A stretch of 64,000 nucleotides of DNA from Thinopyrum elongatum (taxonomy: Eukaryota; Streptophyta; Magnoliopsida; Poales; Poaceae), in assembly GCA_011799875.1 (NCBI GenBank), contig CM022297.1, positions 441,489,292 through 441,553,291 on the forward strand, read 5' to 3'. Positions 43,871 through 56,291 of this stretch are shown piece by piece. How positions within the stretch are numbered: position 1 is the first letter of the stretch; each line of letters opens with the position of its first letter. Below the pieces are notes generated by a model, which was not told the origin of the DNA, did no database searches, and saw only the letters and a program-made list of their open reading frames with translations. Made by a program: the position numbers and the translations under genes.

Positions 43871-46800
43871 ATGATGGTTAGACTAGGTGGTCGTGGTCGT
43901 GGTAGTGCCCCTGAACAACCACCACCGCCAGATTACATGGCAGCTATGATGCAACAATTCGAGCTCAACCGTCAGTTCATGACTGGGATTATGGCTCAAT
44001 TCCCGCATCAGAACAATCAGGACCAGAACCCTGCTGCAATAACTCTATCAGAATTTGTGCGTCTCAACCCCACTCAGTTCTGCAACTCTGATAAGCCACT
44101 GGATGCTGATGACTGGATTCGCGACATCACTCACGAGACGGAGTCTGCAAATGTCTCCCCTGCCAACTATGTCACCTTCGCGTCCTTTTTCTTAAAGGGT
44201 CCCACTGCTCAATGGTGGGACACCCACAAGCGTACACTGCCTGCTGGAACGGCTGTTACTTGGCCTGAGTTCCAGGCTGCTTTTCGTTCCCGATATATTC
44301 CTCAGGGAATCATGGACCGGATGAGAACCCAGTTTCGCAACCTCACTCAGGGTAACAAGACATCGCCACAGATGCTCGTAGACAAGAGAAGTTCCATAGT
44401 GGACTCCACCTAGACATCGAGCTTGCACTTGCTGCTCAAGACTTCACCGACTTTGCTACCCTTGTGAATAAGGCTATTCTGGTTGAGACCGCTCAGATCA
44501 AGCACAAGGAGTCACAGAAGCGCTATCATGATGCTGGCTCATCTTCGGGCTCGTCTTCACAGAAGCGTCATATCTGGATTCCCCACAGCATGTACCGTCC
44601 AACTGCACCTGAACCAAGGCCGTACCATGCTGCACCTCGTCTGCCTCCTCCACCATCGAGGCAGCTTCTTCGAGCTGCACCACCCCGAGCTCCTGCTCCC
44701 AATCCCAATGATGGGATGTGTTACAAGTGTGGCAAACCAGGTCACCTTGCCAGGAACTACTATCAGAATCAGAAGCAACTGGCTCCGCCTCCTAATGCCC
44801 GCAACAACAATGCCAGGCCTTCTTATGATCGTGGGCAGGCTTATCACGTCAACATGCCTGAAGCTCAAGATCAACCAGAAACTGTGATGGGTACACTCCT
44901 TGTTAATTCCGTACCTACATCTGTTTTATTTGATTCAGGAGCATCGCATTCATTCATGTCAAAACATTTTGCACTCATGCATGACGTTAAATGTGAAATG
45001 CTACACCATCCATTAGTGGTAAACACACCCGCGGGTCAATGCCAAGCCTCCATATTCAGCCCTGAAGTCTCTGTTGAGATTGAAGGGAGGAATTTTCAGG
45101 CCTTCCCCATTATCCTGAATACTTCCAACATTGATCTTATCCTGGGAATGGATTGGCTGAAAGCTCACTACGCCTCAATCAATTGTGCCTCTAAAGTTGT
45201 ACATCTCATGCACCCAATAGCTGGGCTAGTGAATTATCATGCTCATATCACTCAAAATGCTGAGGCTCAAATCTACGCGCTAAATGCGTTGAACGCTTCT
45301 CCGCTTGAGGGAATTGAAAACATTCCAGTCGTTCGTGACTTCCAGGATGTTTTTCCAGAAGAACTTCCAGGAATACCCCCTGTTACAGCTGTCGAGTTTG
45401 TCATCGACTTGAAACCAGGCACAACTCCTATTGCGAAGCGTCCTTATAAGATGCCTCCACACCACCTTCTCGAGCTTAAGGAAGAAATCGACAAGTCACT
45501 TAAGAAGGGTTTCATCCGCCCCAGTTCCTCTGCTTGGGGAGCACCTTCACTCTTTGTTAAGAAGAAGGATGGAACTAACCGATTGGTTCAGGATTATCGG
45601 CCCATTAACCAAGCCACAACCCAGAACAAATACCCGCTTCCCCGGATCAATGACTTGTATGATCAACTTGCTGGATCATCGGTGTTTTCTAAACTCGACT
45701 TGAGGTTGGTTTATCACCAGATCCGTGTCCGCGAAGAGGATATTCCCAAGACTGCATTTGTTACTCGCTATGGCTCCTATGAGTACAATGTCATGTCATT
45801 TGGCTTAACAAATGCTCCAGCTATGTTCTCCCGCCAGATGAATTACAGGATTACCTCGACAAGTTCGTCGTGGTATATCTAGATGATATTCTGGTATATT
45901 CGAAGAATAAGGAAGAACACGCTGAACACCTTCGTCTTGTACTAGAAAGGCTCCGAGAACACCAGCTCTATGCCAAATATTCCAAATGTGAATTCTAGCT
46001 TTCTGAAGTAACCTACCTTGGACATGTGATTTCCAAGGATGGAATTGCTGTTAACCCGGAACGAGTTCAGGCTATTCTTGACTGGACTCCTCCGAAGAAC
46101 GTCAAGCAAGTGAGAAGTTTTCTCGGCCTTGCAAGCTATTGCCGTCGATTTGTCGAGAACTTTTCCAAGATTGCTAAGCCTCTGACTAACCTGCTTCAGA
46201 AAGGTGTTAAGTTTGAGTGGACAGACAAATGTCAGGAAAGTTTCCAGACTCTCAAAGACAAGCTAACTTCTGCTCCAGTGCTTGCTCCTCCGGATTCTCG
46301 CAAAGACTTTGTGATATATTGCGACGCCTCTCGTCAAGGATTAGGCTGTGTCCTAATGCAAGAACGAAGAGTAATTGCATATGCTTCGCGTCAACTGCGT
46401 CCGCATGAACAAAATTATCCAGTGCATGATCTTGAACTTGCTGCAGTGATCTATGCATTGAAGCTGTGGCGACATTACCTTCTAGGTAACCGGTGTGAGG
46501 TATATACTGATCATCAAAGCTTGAAGTATTTGTTTACTCGGTCGGATCTTAATCTCCGTCAACAGCGATGGTTGGAAACTATTACGGACTATGACTGTGG
46601 TATTTCTTATACCCCTGGCAAGGCTAATGTGATGGCTGATGCCTTAAGCCGCAAGTCCTATTGCAACAACCTCATGGTTAGGCGAGCTCAACCTCGTATT
46701 TATGAAGAATTGCGCAAGCTAAATCTGCGTATTGTTCCACAGGGCTCCCTTAATAACCTTGTGGTACAGCCAGATCTTGAGAAAGTTGTTAAGAATGCGC

Positions 46801-48215
46801 AAGCTAAAGATGCTGAAATTGATCTGATGAAGAAAGATCTTCACCTGGAAAAGTACAGGGATTTCTCGCTGTCAGAAGATGGAACCTTGTATTTCAGAAA
46901 CCGCATTGTGGTACCTCGCTTCGAGCTTATGACTGACAAGGTCATGAAGGAGGCACATGATACACCGCTGTCTATTCATCCGGGTAGCACCAAGATGTAT
47001 CATGATCTCCGTCAAAGGTACTGGTGGTCTAAAATGAAGCATGAAATTGCTCGATATGTTGCTGAATGTGACATTTGCCGTCGCGTGAAAGCAGAATATC
47101 AGAAACCTGGTGGAATTCTGCAACCGCTCCCCATTCCTCTATGGAAATGGGATAAGGTTCAGATGGATTTCATTACTGGCCTTCCCAAGTCACAGAAGGG
47201 TCACGATGCTATTCTTGTCGTCGTTGACCAACTCTCTAAGGTTGCACACTTTCTGCCTGTCAAGGAGACTATCACTGCTAGTCAGTTAGCAGAGTTGTAT
47301 ATCTCCAGAATTGTTTCACTCCACGGCATTCCGAAGGAGATTAGTTCGGACCGTGGCGGTCTTTTCACCTCAAAGTTTTGGGAAAGTTTCCAAGAAGCTA
47401 TGGGAACTCATATTACCTTGAGTTCAGCTTATCACCCACAATCCCAAGGCCAAGTTGAGCGAGTCAATCTAGTGCTAGAAGACATGCTTCGAGCTTGTAT
47501 TATATCCTTCGGCAAGAAATGGGAAGAATCTCTCCCGTATGCGGAATTCTCATATAACAACAGCTATCAAGCCAGCTTGAAAATGGCCCCCTTCGAAGTA
47601 CTCTATGGACGTAAGTGTCGAACCCCTCTGAATTGGTCAGAAACTGGGGAACGACCACTTGTGGGTCCATACATTATCCAACACGCCGAAGAACAAGTCC
47701 GTATTGTCCGAGAAAATCTGAAGGCGGCTCAGGACCACCAAAAGAGCAACTATGATCGCAAATGATGGGGTTTGACTTATCAACCTGGTGATCAAGCTTA
47801 TCTGTGTGTCACTCCTATGAAGGGCACTCACCGCTTCGGAATTAAGGGCAAGTTAGCTCCTCGCTACATTGGTCCTTTCTGCATTGTTGCAAGACGTGGT
47901 CAGGTGGCATATAAATTGGAGTTGCCACCTCAATTCTCTCATATCCACGACGTCTTCCATGTGTCGCAACTTCGTCGTTGCTTCAAGGAGTCTCCGCACC
48001 GAGCAGTGGATCACGAGATGATCGAATTGCAAGATGATCTTTCTTATAAGGAGCATCCGATCCGCATCCTCGATGAATCAGAATGTCGAACCCGTCAGAA
48101 GATGACCAAGTTCCTGAAGGTGCAGTGGTCAAATCATACTGAAGATGAAGCCACTTGGGAACGCGAGGATCATCTTCAGGAAGAATACCCCGACCTCTTT
48201 CCTTCTACCTCCTGA
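43871..48215 (+). pseudogene. gag-pol polyprotein of E2 (two frameshifts, two stops)
   Basis: ATG at 43871 (a second ATG follows at once). Gag has the same MMQQFELNRQ opening as E1 and a CCHC knuckle ([18 protein letters not shown], with Tyr in place of the last Cys). Protease keeps [12 protein letters not shown]. Reverse transcriptase reads to [11 protein letters not shown], then ~10 bp is missing near 45846 just before the YLDD box, which is in another frame. RNase H ([12 protein letters not shown]), the H-H-C-C zinc domain (ECDICRRVK), the integrase core ([26 protein letters not shown]) and the chromodomain-like C-terminus are all present, unlike E1. Lesions: frameshift near 44385-44400, the 45846 deletion, TAG at 45996-45998 (from TGG) and TGA at 47763-47765 (from CGA). 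Confidence 0.93.
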
Positions 48216-48239
48216 ATTCTCGGGACGAGAATTTCTTTT

Positions 48240-48253
48240 AGAGGAGGAGAATT
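48240..48253 (+). other. Polypurine tract of E2
   Basis: AGAGGAGGAGAATT directly before the 3' LTR. Upstream lies CTCGGGACGAGAATT, an element also present beyond the pol stop of E1. Confidence 0.85.
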
Positions 48254-51200
48254 TGTAACACCCCTATGTAACCTAGCACTGTGACTCTCTGTTAAACATG
48301 CCAAGTCATCATCTATGCAATGCTTGATCACAGTGTTAGCTCAACTCAATTCAAATTTCTCTCTGCAAATCAATTCAAATTCAAGTGCAAAATAAAGTTG
48401 CTCAAAGTTTGCTGGAAAAATGTTCACCATATAGCAAATATTCCATAACATTTATTTGTTAAGGAATACAACATCACTCTTATGCAAAGATGAACAGTAG
48501 CAATTAAAATAGAACAATTCCAGCATATTTAAATGCTATTCCTATGATGAAAATTTCAAATGGATTCGAATAAATCCCAAGCTTATGGTGGCAGTGCACC
48601 ACTAACCCTAGTATTTGTTTTCACCAGTGGCACATTTTTGCAAAAGATAATGATTGCAAAAGAAAATGCAAAAGGCAACTGCTAAAAGAAAACAGAAAAT
48701 GAAAATGAAAAGGCCTAACTGGCTGGGCCTAAGTGCACAGTGCACTCAGCCTAGTCCAGCCGGCCCATCTCTCTCTCCTCCCGCTCTCTCTCCTGTGCGT
48801 GTCGACGCGCGCCTGGACGCGCCGGTGAGCGCCGCTCGAACAACGACAGCGCGACGACCACCGATGCTACAGGAGCGGCCGAGGGGATAAGGGAGACCCC
48901 GTCCACTCCCTCGACGTTCCTATCCATTCCCCCCTCCTTCATCGTCTCTCTTCCTCTCGATCCCAACCTCGCCCGACGCGCTCGCCGCCACACCGCCGAC
49001 GAAACCGCGGCCACCAGCGTCCGCTCGTCCCTCCGAGCGGTCCACGCGCTTCGTCTCCATCGACCACGTCTCCCCGTCGAGCCACGCGGCGCCGGACGCC
49101 TCCAGGAACTGCCCGACCTCTTCTTCCTCCTCGAATTGCCGGAACGCCGCCGCTGTGATTCACCGCCTCTGCAGCTCCTAAACCGCCACCGAGCCTCCTT
49201 GTGCTCCGCGGTGAGCTCGCCTTCCCTCCCCTTCTGTTTCCGCTCTTAATCCGTAGCCGTAGCGCCGCCACCGCCCTTGTTCTGCTCTGGCCGAAGCGTG
49301 CCGTCACGGTGGAGCTCGCAGCCGTGGCAACCAGTCGTCCCAGGGCCAGCTAAGCACATGTGTGTGCTCAGGGCCTCTCCGCGGAGCCACCTGACCCATT
49401 CACTTGTTGGACATGACCTCACGTGCGCTCTTCGCTCGAAGCCCGAACTCCGGCAGCCGCCGTGAGCTCGATTCCGGTGGCCGCAGTACACTCCAGCCCC
49501 TTCCGCCTGTCCCAACGGATGCGCGCGAACACCAGCTACCCGTAGCCGCAAACCGCGCTCGAAACCATCGACCGTAGCGCAATCCCGAGCCCCCACCGCG
49601 TTTCTGTCGTCGCCGGAGCGCGCGCCGGCGTTTAAACGCCGATGGACCTCTGTCGCGTGGACCCCGTGCGTCAGGGGATTAGCTAACGCTGATCGCCTTG
49701 CTAATAGCCTCTGACAGTGGGCCCTGCTCCTGTAGCACTTAGCTTAGGCGCTAATTAAATCACTAACTAAAACTATTATTAGTCCCACTGACAGTTCGGT
49801 CCCACGGGCTAAAAAGATTAATTAGGTTAATCTAAATACTTTTTTTATAAGCAGTGGCTGACCACTGGGTCCCACTGGACCCAGTTGACTGGTCAACCAG
49901 CTGACTGGATCAGTCCAGTCACTGACTGGTGGGTCCAGTGGACCCCCTTTGACTGGTCAAGCCCTCAGTTGACTTGCTGACGCAACAGTGATGTCATGTT
50001 GATGTCATAATCCATTTCTGTTATATAAATAAATCCAGAAAATGTTTAAAACTTGAGAAAATCATAGAAATTAAACCGTAGCTCAGATCGAAAAACTTTA
50101 TATATGAAAGTTGCTCAGACCGACGAGACGAATCCGACCGTGCCATCTGTTTCCGTGTCGGGACCCTCTACGGAGGTGAACCCGCAACTTTTAGCCTGTT
50201 TCCGGTAGATGAATAGTGCATATGCACCGGTTAATAATTCCAACTTAAATCCTAAACTAACTAATATGATTTAGACATGTCTTTAGGCAACCCTGCACTG
50301 CACGTTAACATAGCATGCTCTGTGTTGCATATGTTTGCTATGTATTTATTTGTTTCCTCCCCCTCTTCACTCTCGGTAGACCCGACACCGACGCTGCTCC
50401 GGAGACCGACGACACCGTTGACGACCTTGCCTTTGCCGCCGAGCAACCAGGCAAGCACCCCCCCCCCCTTTGAGCATGCCTATATCGCCTATTCTCTTCT
50501 TTCTTGTGCTTGCATTAGAATTGCTGCTGCTACTGCTTTACCTATTCTGATGCATAGCCTGTTTATTGTAACCTGCTATTGATACCTTACCTGCTTATCC
50601 TAAACTACTTAGTATAGGCTGGATAGAGACCCCAGTGACCCCACTTGTCCCAGTTGCCCTGCTGGATCTTCGGAAGACTCAACGACTAGACCCCATCACC
50701 GCACATCACCCCCTAGTTGTACGACACTGCAGCGTTACTATCGAGTGCCAAGGGTGATACCTCGTTTAGCACTTCTGATGTTAACTCTGTAGAGTAGCTA
50801 TTTGGACGTGGTCATCGAGAGTGATTCCTCCTTCACCACTCCCGATAACGACGCCGTCGTGCAACACCTCAAGTGTGAACCTCGAGGGTGATTCCTCCTA
50901 AGTTCACCTTGACGACTACATCATGTGGAATCCGTCGAGGGTGATTCCTCAGTTTTCCCCCTGGTGTTTGGACACACAGTTACTATGACTTTAACCATGA
51001 ACCATGATAAAGTCGGGTCGGCCCATTGGGGTACCCGCGCGAGCATGTGATGCGATTGATGTGTAGTCGGGTGACCAGAGAGAGTACCCGCGAGATAATT
51101 ACGAGGCGTGGCCGGGCATTCCTAGCCCTTGCCGCAAGTCCTCGAGACGGGGCGACGGGGTCACATCGATCGTGAGTCTCTGCTCATTATCGCGCGCTCC

Positions 51201-52416
51201 TAATTCACTAACGGTTTGGATATTTGATCCGAGTGGGCCTCTGGCTCGATAGCACTAACCATCACGTGGGAACAGTTATGGGCACTCTGCGTCGTATGCA
51301 TCAGTCGAAGCTTAATGGATGTCAGCGATTGAGCGGCGCGCGCTGGGTTGGACCGCGTTAAGCAACCTTCGTTGTACTGGAGGCTGCTAGGTCTGCTCAC
51401 CGGCCGTGTACGCAACGTGCAGGAGTGCCCGGGGCGATGGCCCAAGACCCCTGGGGGCATAGGTTTAGTCCGGCGTGCTAACCTTTCTGTTAAGCCTAGG
51501 TCGGGTTGCGGCGTATCGTTTGGCCGAGGCCGGGCATGACCCAGTAAAGTGTGTCCGGCCAGAGTTAATCGAGCGTGGTGGGTAGGTTGGTGCACCCCTG
51601 TAGGGAAGAACTAATCTATGCATAGCCGGATCCTCGATAACGGACGCTCGGAGTTGTATCCCGATCGATACAACTAGAACTGGATACTTGAGATGAGAAA
51701 TGGATATTAGGGCTCTGGGATTGCTTTCTCACAGGGAGTCGAGAAAGGATCTCTGGCCGAGGTTGATACTTAATGTTACTACTACTTTATGCTGTACTAA
51801 TCTACACTCTTCTAATGTTGCAAGACTGCTGAAGATGCTAGTCTTCGATAGGACTAGGCCTTCCCTCTATTCTGGCATTTCTGTAGCCCATTCCACATAT
51901 ACAGCCCTTCTTTGATAATGTTGCATATGTAGTGTAGATCCTTGCTTGCTGAGTACTTCGGATGAGTACTCACGGTTGCTTTGCTTCCTCTTTTCCCCCT
52001 TTTCCCTTTTGATGCAACCAGACGACGGAGCCCCGGAGTCAGCTGCCCCCGCCGATGACTACTACTACCACCCCAAGGGTGGTTACTACTACGAGCTTGC
52101 CGACGACCAGGAGTAGGATCGGAGGGTCCCAGGCAGGAGGCCTGCGCCTTTCGATCGTAGCTTTTGTTTTGCCCCGCCTTTCTAAAGGCTTATCTATTTC
52201 TATTTCATATCTGTACTCAGATATTTGATGCTTCCGCTGACGCTTGTATGTGAGCTTATGTATTTGAGCCCTCGAGGCCCCTGGCTGGTAATATAATGCT
52301 TGTATGCCTTTATTTATGTTTTAGAGTTGTGTTGTGATATCTTCAAGTGAGTCCTTAGGCTTGATCGTGTGCATTTGCATGTATGATTAGTGCACGATTA
52401 AGCCGGGGTCGTCACA
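48254..52416 (+). repeat. 3' LTR of E2 (4163 bp)
   Basis: Same limits and features as the 5' LTR. In the W-box cluster the first motif is altered (CTGACC). The stem-loop array is at about 50740-50960. Confidence 0.95.
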
Positions 52417-52714
52417 TATACCATGTCAATGCCTTCTCCTTCAAAGATAAAGGGAAGACCTTCTTCTTGACCTCATCGTCGGGCAAACCTGCAAGCTTAA
52501 ATAATCCACAAACTTCATCCACATAGATTAGATGCATATCAGGATGTAATGTTCCATCTCCTGCATAAGGATTAGCTAGCAGTTTCTCTATCATACCTGA
52601 AGGAATTTCATAATAAATATTTCCAGTAGGTTTAGTAGGTTGAGGGGCAACTCTTTGCTCTTCCGGTCGGGGTGAAGATACCCCGAACAAGCCCCTCAAA
52701 GGATTATTTTCCAT
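52417..52714 (-). pseudogene. gag of G2, 5' part (right of E2)
   Basis: ATG at 52714, 64 bp downstream of the primer site on the minus strand. Begins MENNPLRGLFGVSSPRPEEQ and runs through the start of the retrotransposon Gag domain (VFPLSLKEKALTWY), where E2 interrupts it. The frame resumes at 39084. In intact relatives this protein forms the particle core. Confidence 0.88.
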
Positions 52715-52777
52715 AGTAACAAGTGACAGTAAATTTCAGCACACTATATAAGTGTTTCCTTACCAAAGGCGCTTCAC

Positions 52778-52795
52778 TCCCCGGCAATGGCGCCA
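52778..52795 (-). other. Primer binding site of G2
   Basis: Minus strand TGGCGCCATTGCCGGGGA, 11 bp after the 5' LTR end. One mismatch from the Athila-type tRNA-Asp primer site. Confidence 0.85.
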
Positions 52796-52806
52796 GAAAA
52801 GAGTCT

Positions 52807-54329
52807 TGATGACCCACAAGTATAGGATCTATCGTAGTCCTTTCGATAAGTAAGAGTGTCGAACCCAACGAGGAGCAGAAGGAAATGACAAGCGGTTTTC
52901 AGCAAGGTATTCTCTCCAAGCACTGAAATTATCGGTAACAGATAGTTTTGTGATAAGATAATTCGTAACAAGTAACAAGTAACAAGAGTAACTAAGGTGC
53001 AGCAAGGTGGCCCAATCCTTTTTGTAGCAAAGGACAAGCCTGGACAAACTCTTATATAAAGCAAAGCGCTCCCGAGGACACATGGGAATTACTGTCAAGC
53101 TAGTTTTCATCATGCTCATATGATTCGCGTTCGTTACTTTGATAATTTGATATGTGGGTGGACCGGTGCTTGGGTGATGTCCTTACTTGGACAAACCTCC
53201 CACTTATGATTAACCCCTCTCGCAAGCATCCGCAACTAGGAAAGAAGAATTAAGATAAATCTAACCATAGCATGAAACATATGGATCCAAATCAACCCCT
53301 TACGAAGCAACACATAAACTAGGGTTTAAGCTTCTGTCACTCTAGCAACCCATCATCTACTTATTACTTCCCAATGCCTTCCCCTAGGCCCAAATCATGG
53401 TGAAGTGTCATGTAGTCGACGTTCACATAACACCACTAGAGGAAAGACAACATACATCTCATCAAAATATCGAACGAATACCAAATTCACATGATTACTT
53501 ATAACAAGACTTCTCCCATGTCCTCAGGAACAAACGTAACTACTCACAAAGCATATTCATGTTAATAATCAGAGGAGTAATAATTATCATTAAGGATCTG
53601 AACATATGATCTTCCACCGAATAAACCAACTAGCATCAACTACAAGGAGTAATCAACACTACTAGCAACCCACAGGTACCAATCTGAGGTTTTGAGACAA
53701 AGATCGGATACAAGAGATGAACTAGGGTTTGGAGAGGAGATGGTGCTAGTGAAGATGTTGATGGAGATTGATCCCCTCTTGATGAGAGGATCGTTGGTGA
53801 TGACGATGGCTTCGATTTCCCCCTCCGGGAGGGAAGTTTCCCCGGCAGAACAGCTCCGCCGGAGCCCTAGATTGGTTCTGCCCAGGTTCCGCATCGAGAC
53901 GGCGGCGCTTCGTCCTGAAAGCTTCCGCTTGATTTTTTCCAGGTCAAAACACGTCATATAGCAGAAGATGGGCATCGGGGGCCTGCCAGGTGGGCCACAA
54001 GGCAGAGGGGCGCACCCAGGGGGGTAGGGCATGCCCCCCACCCTTGTGGATGCCTGGTGGGTCCCTTCTGGTATTTTCTTCGCCCAGTATTTTTTATATA
54101 TTCCAAAATAATTCTCCGTAAATTTTCAGGAATTTTGGAGTTGTGCAGAATAGGTCTCTAGGATTTGCTCCTTTCCAGTCCAGAATTCCAGCTGCCGGCA
54201 TTCTCCCTTCTTCATGTAAACCTTGTAAAATAAGAGAGAAAAGGCATAAGTATTGCACCAAAATAGATAATAACAGCCCATAATGCAATAAATATCAATA
54301 TAAAATCATGATGCAAAATGGACGTATCA
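52807..54329 (-). repeat. 5' LTR of G2 (1523 bp)
   Basis: Minus-strand TGATACGTCCATTTTGC at 54329 to ...TATACTTGTGGGTCATCA at 52807. TATATGAC box at about 53953-53961. Reference copy for the G family, because both other copies are interrupted. Confidence 0.92.
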
Positions 54330-55465
54330 GCGGCCAGGGAGAGGGGCGCGCTAGCCCCCTTGTGGGCTGGTGTGTCTCTTCCCTTGGCCCATTAGGCCCA
54401 TAGACCTCCCGGGGGTGTTCGGAATCCCTTCCGGTGACCCGATGACTACCCGGTGCACTCAGAAACTCTTCCGGTGTCCGAATATCATAGTCCTATATAT
54501 CAATATTTACCTCCGGACCATTCCGAAGCTCCTCGTCATGTCCGTGATCTCAACTGGGACTCCGAACAACATTCGGTCATCAAAAGATATAACTCATATA
54601 ACACTATATCGTCAACGAACGTTACGCGTGCGGACCCTACGGGTTCGAGAACTATGTAGACATGACCGAGGCACCTCTCCGGTCAATAACCAATAGCGGA
54701 ACCTGGATGCCCATATCGGTTCCTACATATTCTACAAAGATCTTTATCGATCGAACCGTTATGACAACATACGTAATTCCCTTTGTCTGTCGGTATGTTA
54801 CTTGCCAGAGATTCGATCGTCGGTATCTTCATACCTAGTTCAATCTCGTTACCGGCAAGTCTCTTTACTCGTTCCGTAATGCATCATCTCGTAACTAACT
54901 CCTTAGTCATTTTTGCTTGCAAGCTTGTTATGATGTGTATTACCGAGAGGGCCCAGAGATACCTCTCCGATACACGGAGTGACAAATCCTAATCTCGATC
55001 CATGCCACCTCGACAGACACCTTCGGAGATACCTGTAGAGCACCTTTATGATCACCCAGTTATGTTGTGACGTTTGATAGCACACAAGGTATTCCTCCGG
55101 TATCTGGGAGTTGCATGATCTCATAGTCGAAGGAATATGTATTTGACATGAAGAAAGCAATAGCAATAAACTGAACGATCATATGCTAAGCTAACGGATG
55201 GGTCTTGTCCATCACATCATTCTCCTAATGATGTGATCTCGTTATCAAATGACAACACATGTCTATGGTTAGGAAACCTTAACCATCTTTGATCAACGAG
55301 CTAGTCTAGTAGAGGCTTACTAGGGACACAGTATTTGTTTATGTATTCACACATGTATTTAAGTTTCCGATCAATACAATTCTAGCATGAATAATAAACC
55401 TTTATCATGAATAAGGAAATATAAAATAACAACTTTATTATTGCCTCTAGAGCATATTTCCTTCA
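54330..55465 (+). mobile_element. Angela/BARE-1/WIS-type Copia LTR, 3' two-thirds
   Basis: Recognised from characteristic phrases: TCCGTGATC...GGGACTCCGAACAAC, GCGTGCGGACCCTACGGG, GACCGAGGCACCTCTCCGG, TACCGAGAGGGCCCAGAGAT, and the terminal GCATATTTCCTTCA at 55465. BARE/Angela LTRs are about 1.7-1.8 kb, so the first ~0.6 kb is missing here, either carried to the far side of G2 or deleted. The G2 LTR joins it at 54330. Following bases GAAGA would be its right TSD. No Copia coding sequence is in the window. Confidence 0.9.
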
Positions 55466-55895
55466 GAAGACAGTTCTTTATTCCTTTATAAGGTGAAATA
55501 CAAGCATGTAGCCTACCTCGCTTAATTATTATATGATGTAGATTTTGTTGATACAAAGCAATATTTATGTGATGCCTCACTAATGTAAACTAAAGACAAA
55601 CTATTTAGTAGCCATATTTCATTTCTTAATGGTCAAGTATTTTTTATGGCTGACCAAACGGTGAACACAGAATAACATTGAGTAGTGGTGTCAGGTGGTG
55701 GATGCAGTCGCAGGGTGACGTGATAGAGAGAGAGAGGAGGGGAGAGATAGAGAGTGGCGGGGATGAGGTGCAAGCATGCATCGGTGCGTCTGGGCGGTGA
55801 CATGCATGGTGGATTGTTGGTTGCTATCGCTGATAATGCAGGGCAGTTGTTTTTCATTTTGTGAGGAAGAAGCGATATTGGTCAGAAAATGCCAA
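55466..55895. other. Unassigned sequence right of the Angela LTR
   Basis: 430 bp, low-copy in appearance, with a GA-rich purine tract at about 55722-55757. No coding frame or element end recognised. Confidence 0.4.
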
Positions 55896-56291
55896 TGGCG
55901 GGCGACCTCCATGGAGATCTTTTTTTGGACAAAAAAATCAATAATCATATTTTGAAGTTTCAAAAAATTGTGAAAAAATCATACATGTTCATATGGATGT
56001 ATTGTACATGTGTGCATTTTTTGAAGATGATATACATTATGGTGGGAGCTACACAAAAAAGACAAAATCATGATTTTAAAACTGATGAACGGTAACACTG
56101 TTGATTATTAGAAATGTAGGATTTTTTGTGTGCGTATAGCACCTACCATAATGTATTTCATCGTCAGACTTTATATACATGTAGAATACATCCATGCATG
56201 TGAATGTGTAAAAAAAACAGAATTTTTTGGAACTTCAAAATGTGATTATCGAATTTTTCAAAAAAAAAATCTCCATGGAGGTCGCCTGCCA
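55896..56291. mobile_element. Fold-back, MITE-like element (396 bp)
   Basis: Starts TGGCGGGCGACCTCCATGG and ends with its near-perfect complement (CCATGGAGGTCGCCTGCCA). The inverted similarity continues inward for most of each half (for example ATACATTATGGTGGGAGCTA against the TAGCACCTACCATAATGTAT side), so nearly the whole element folds into one hairpin with arms of roughly 170-180 bp. It is AT-rich inside and has no coding frame. I cannot define a convincing TSD, so the superfamily is left open. Confidence 0.65.

Larger units (their letters stand above)
39085..52416 (+). mobile_element. Element E2: Tekay/Del-clade Gypsy, complete, inserted in G2 gag
   Basis: 13,332-bp element: 5' LTR 39085-43248 (4164 bp), primer site from 43252, leader, gag-pol 43871-48215, polypurine tract 48240-48253, 3' LTR 48254-52416 (4163 bp). 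TSD TATAC. The LTRs look very similar to each other (scattered substitutions and one-base indels), pointing to a fairly young insertion. The coding frame is nevertheless broken in four places. Related to E1 in pol and in the inner half of the LTR, but with a different LTR start, so it is a distinct family or subfamily. Confidence 0.95.
31169..54329 (-). mobile_element. Element G2: Athila-lineage Gypsy with gag, pol and an extra ORF, minus strand
   Basis: 5' LTR 52807-54329, primer site 52778-52795, gag (52714-52417 and 39084-38427, split by E2), protease-RT-RNase H (38440-35875), integrase (to 34642), accessory ORF (34315-33902), 3' untranslated region, and 3' LTR (32337-31169). The last ~325 bp of the 3' LTR lies beyond the G1 insertion, off-window. 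Reverse transcriptase, primer site and LTR ends indicate the Athila lineage. It inserted into an Angela-type LTR at 54330; the left flank is not visible. Confidence 0.88.
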
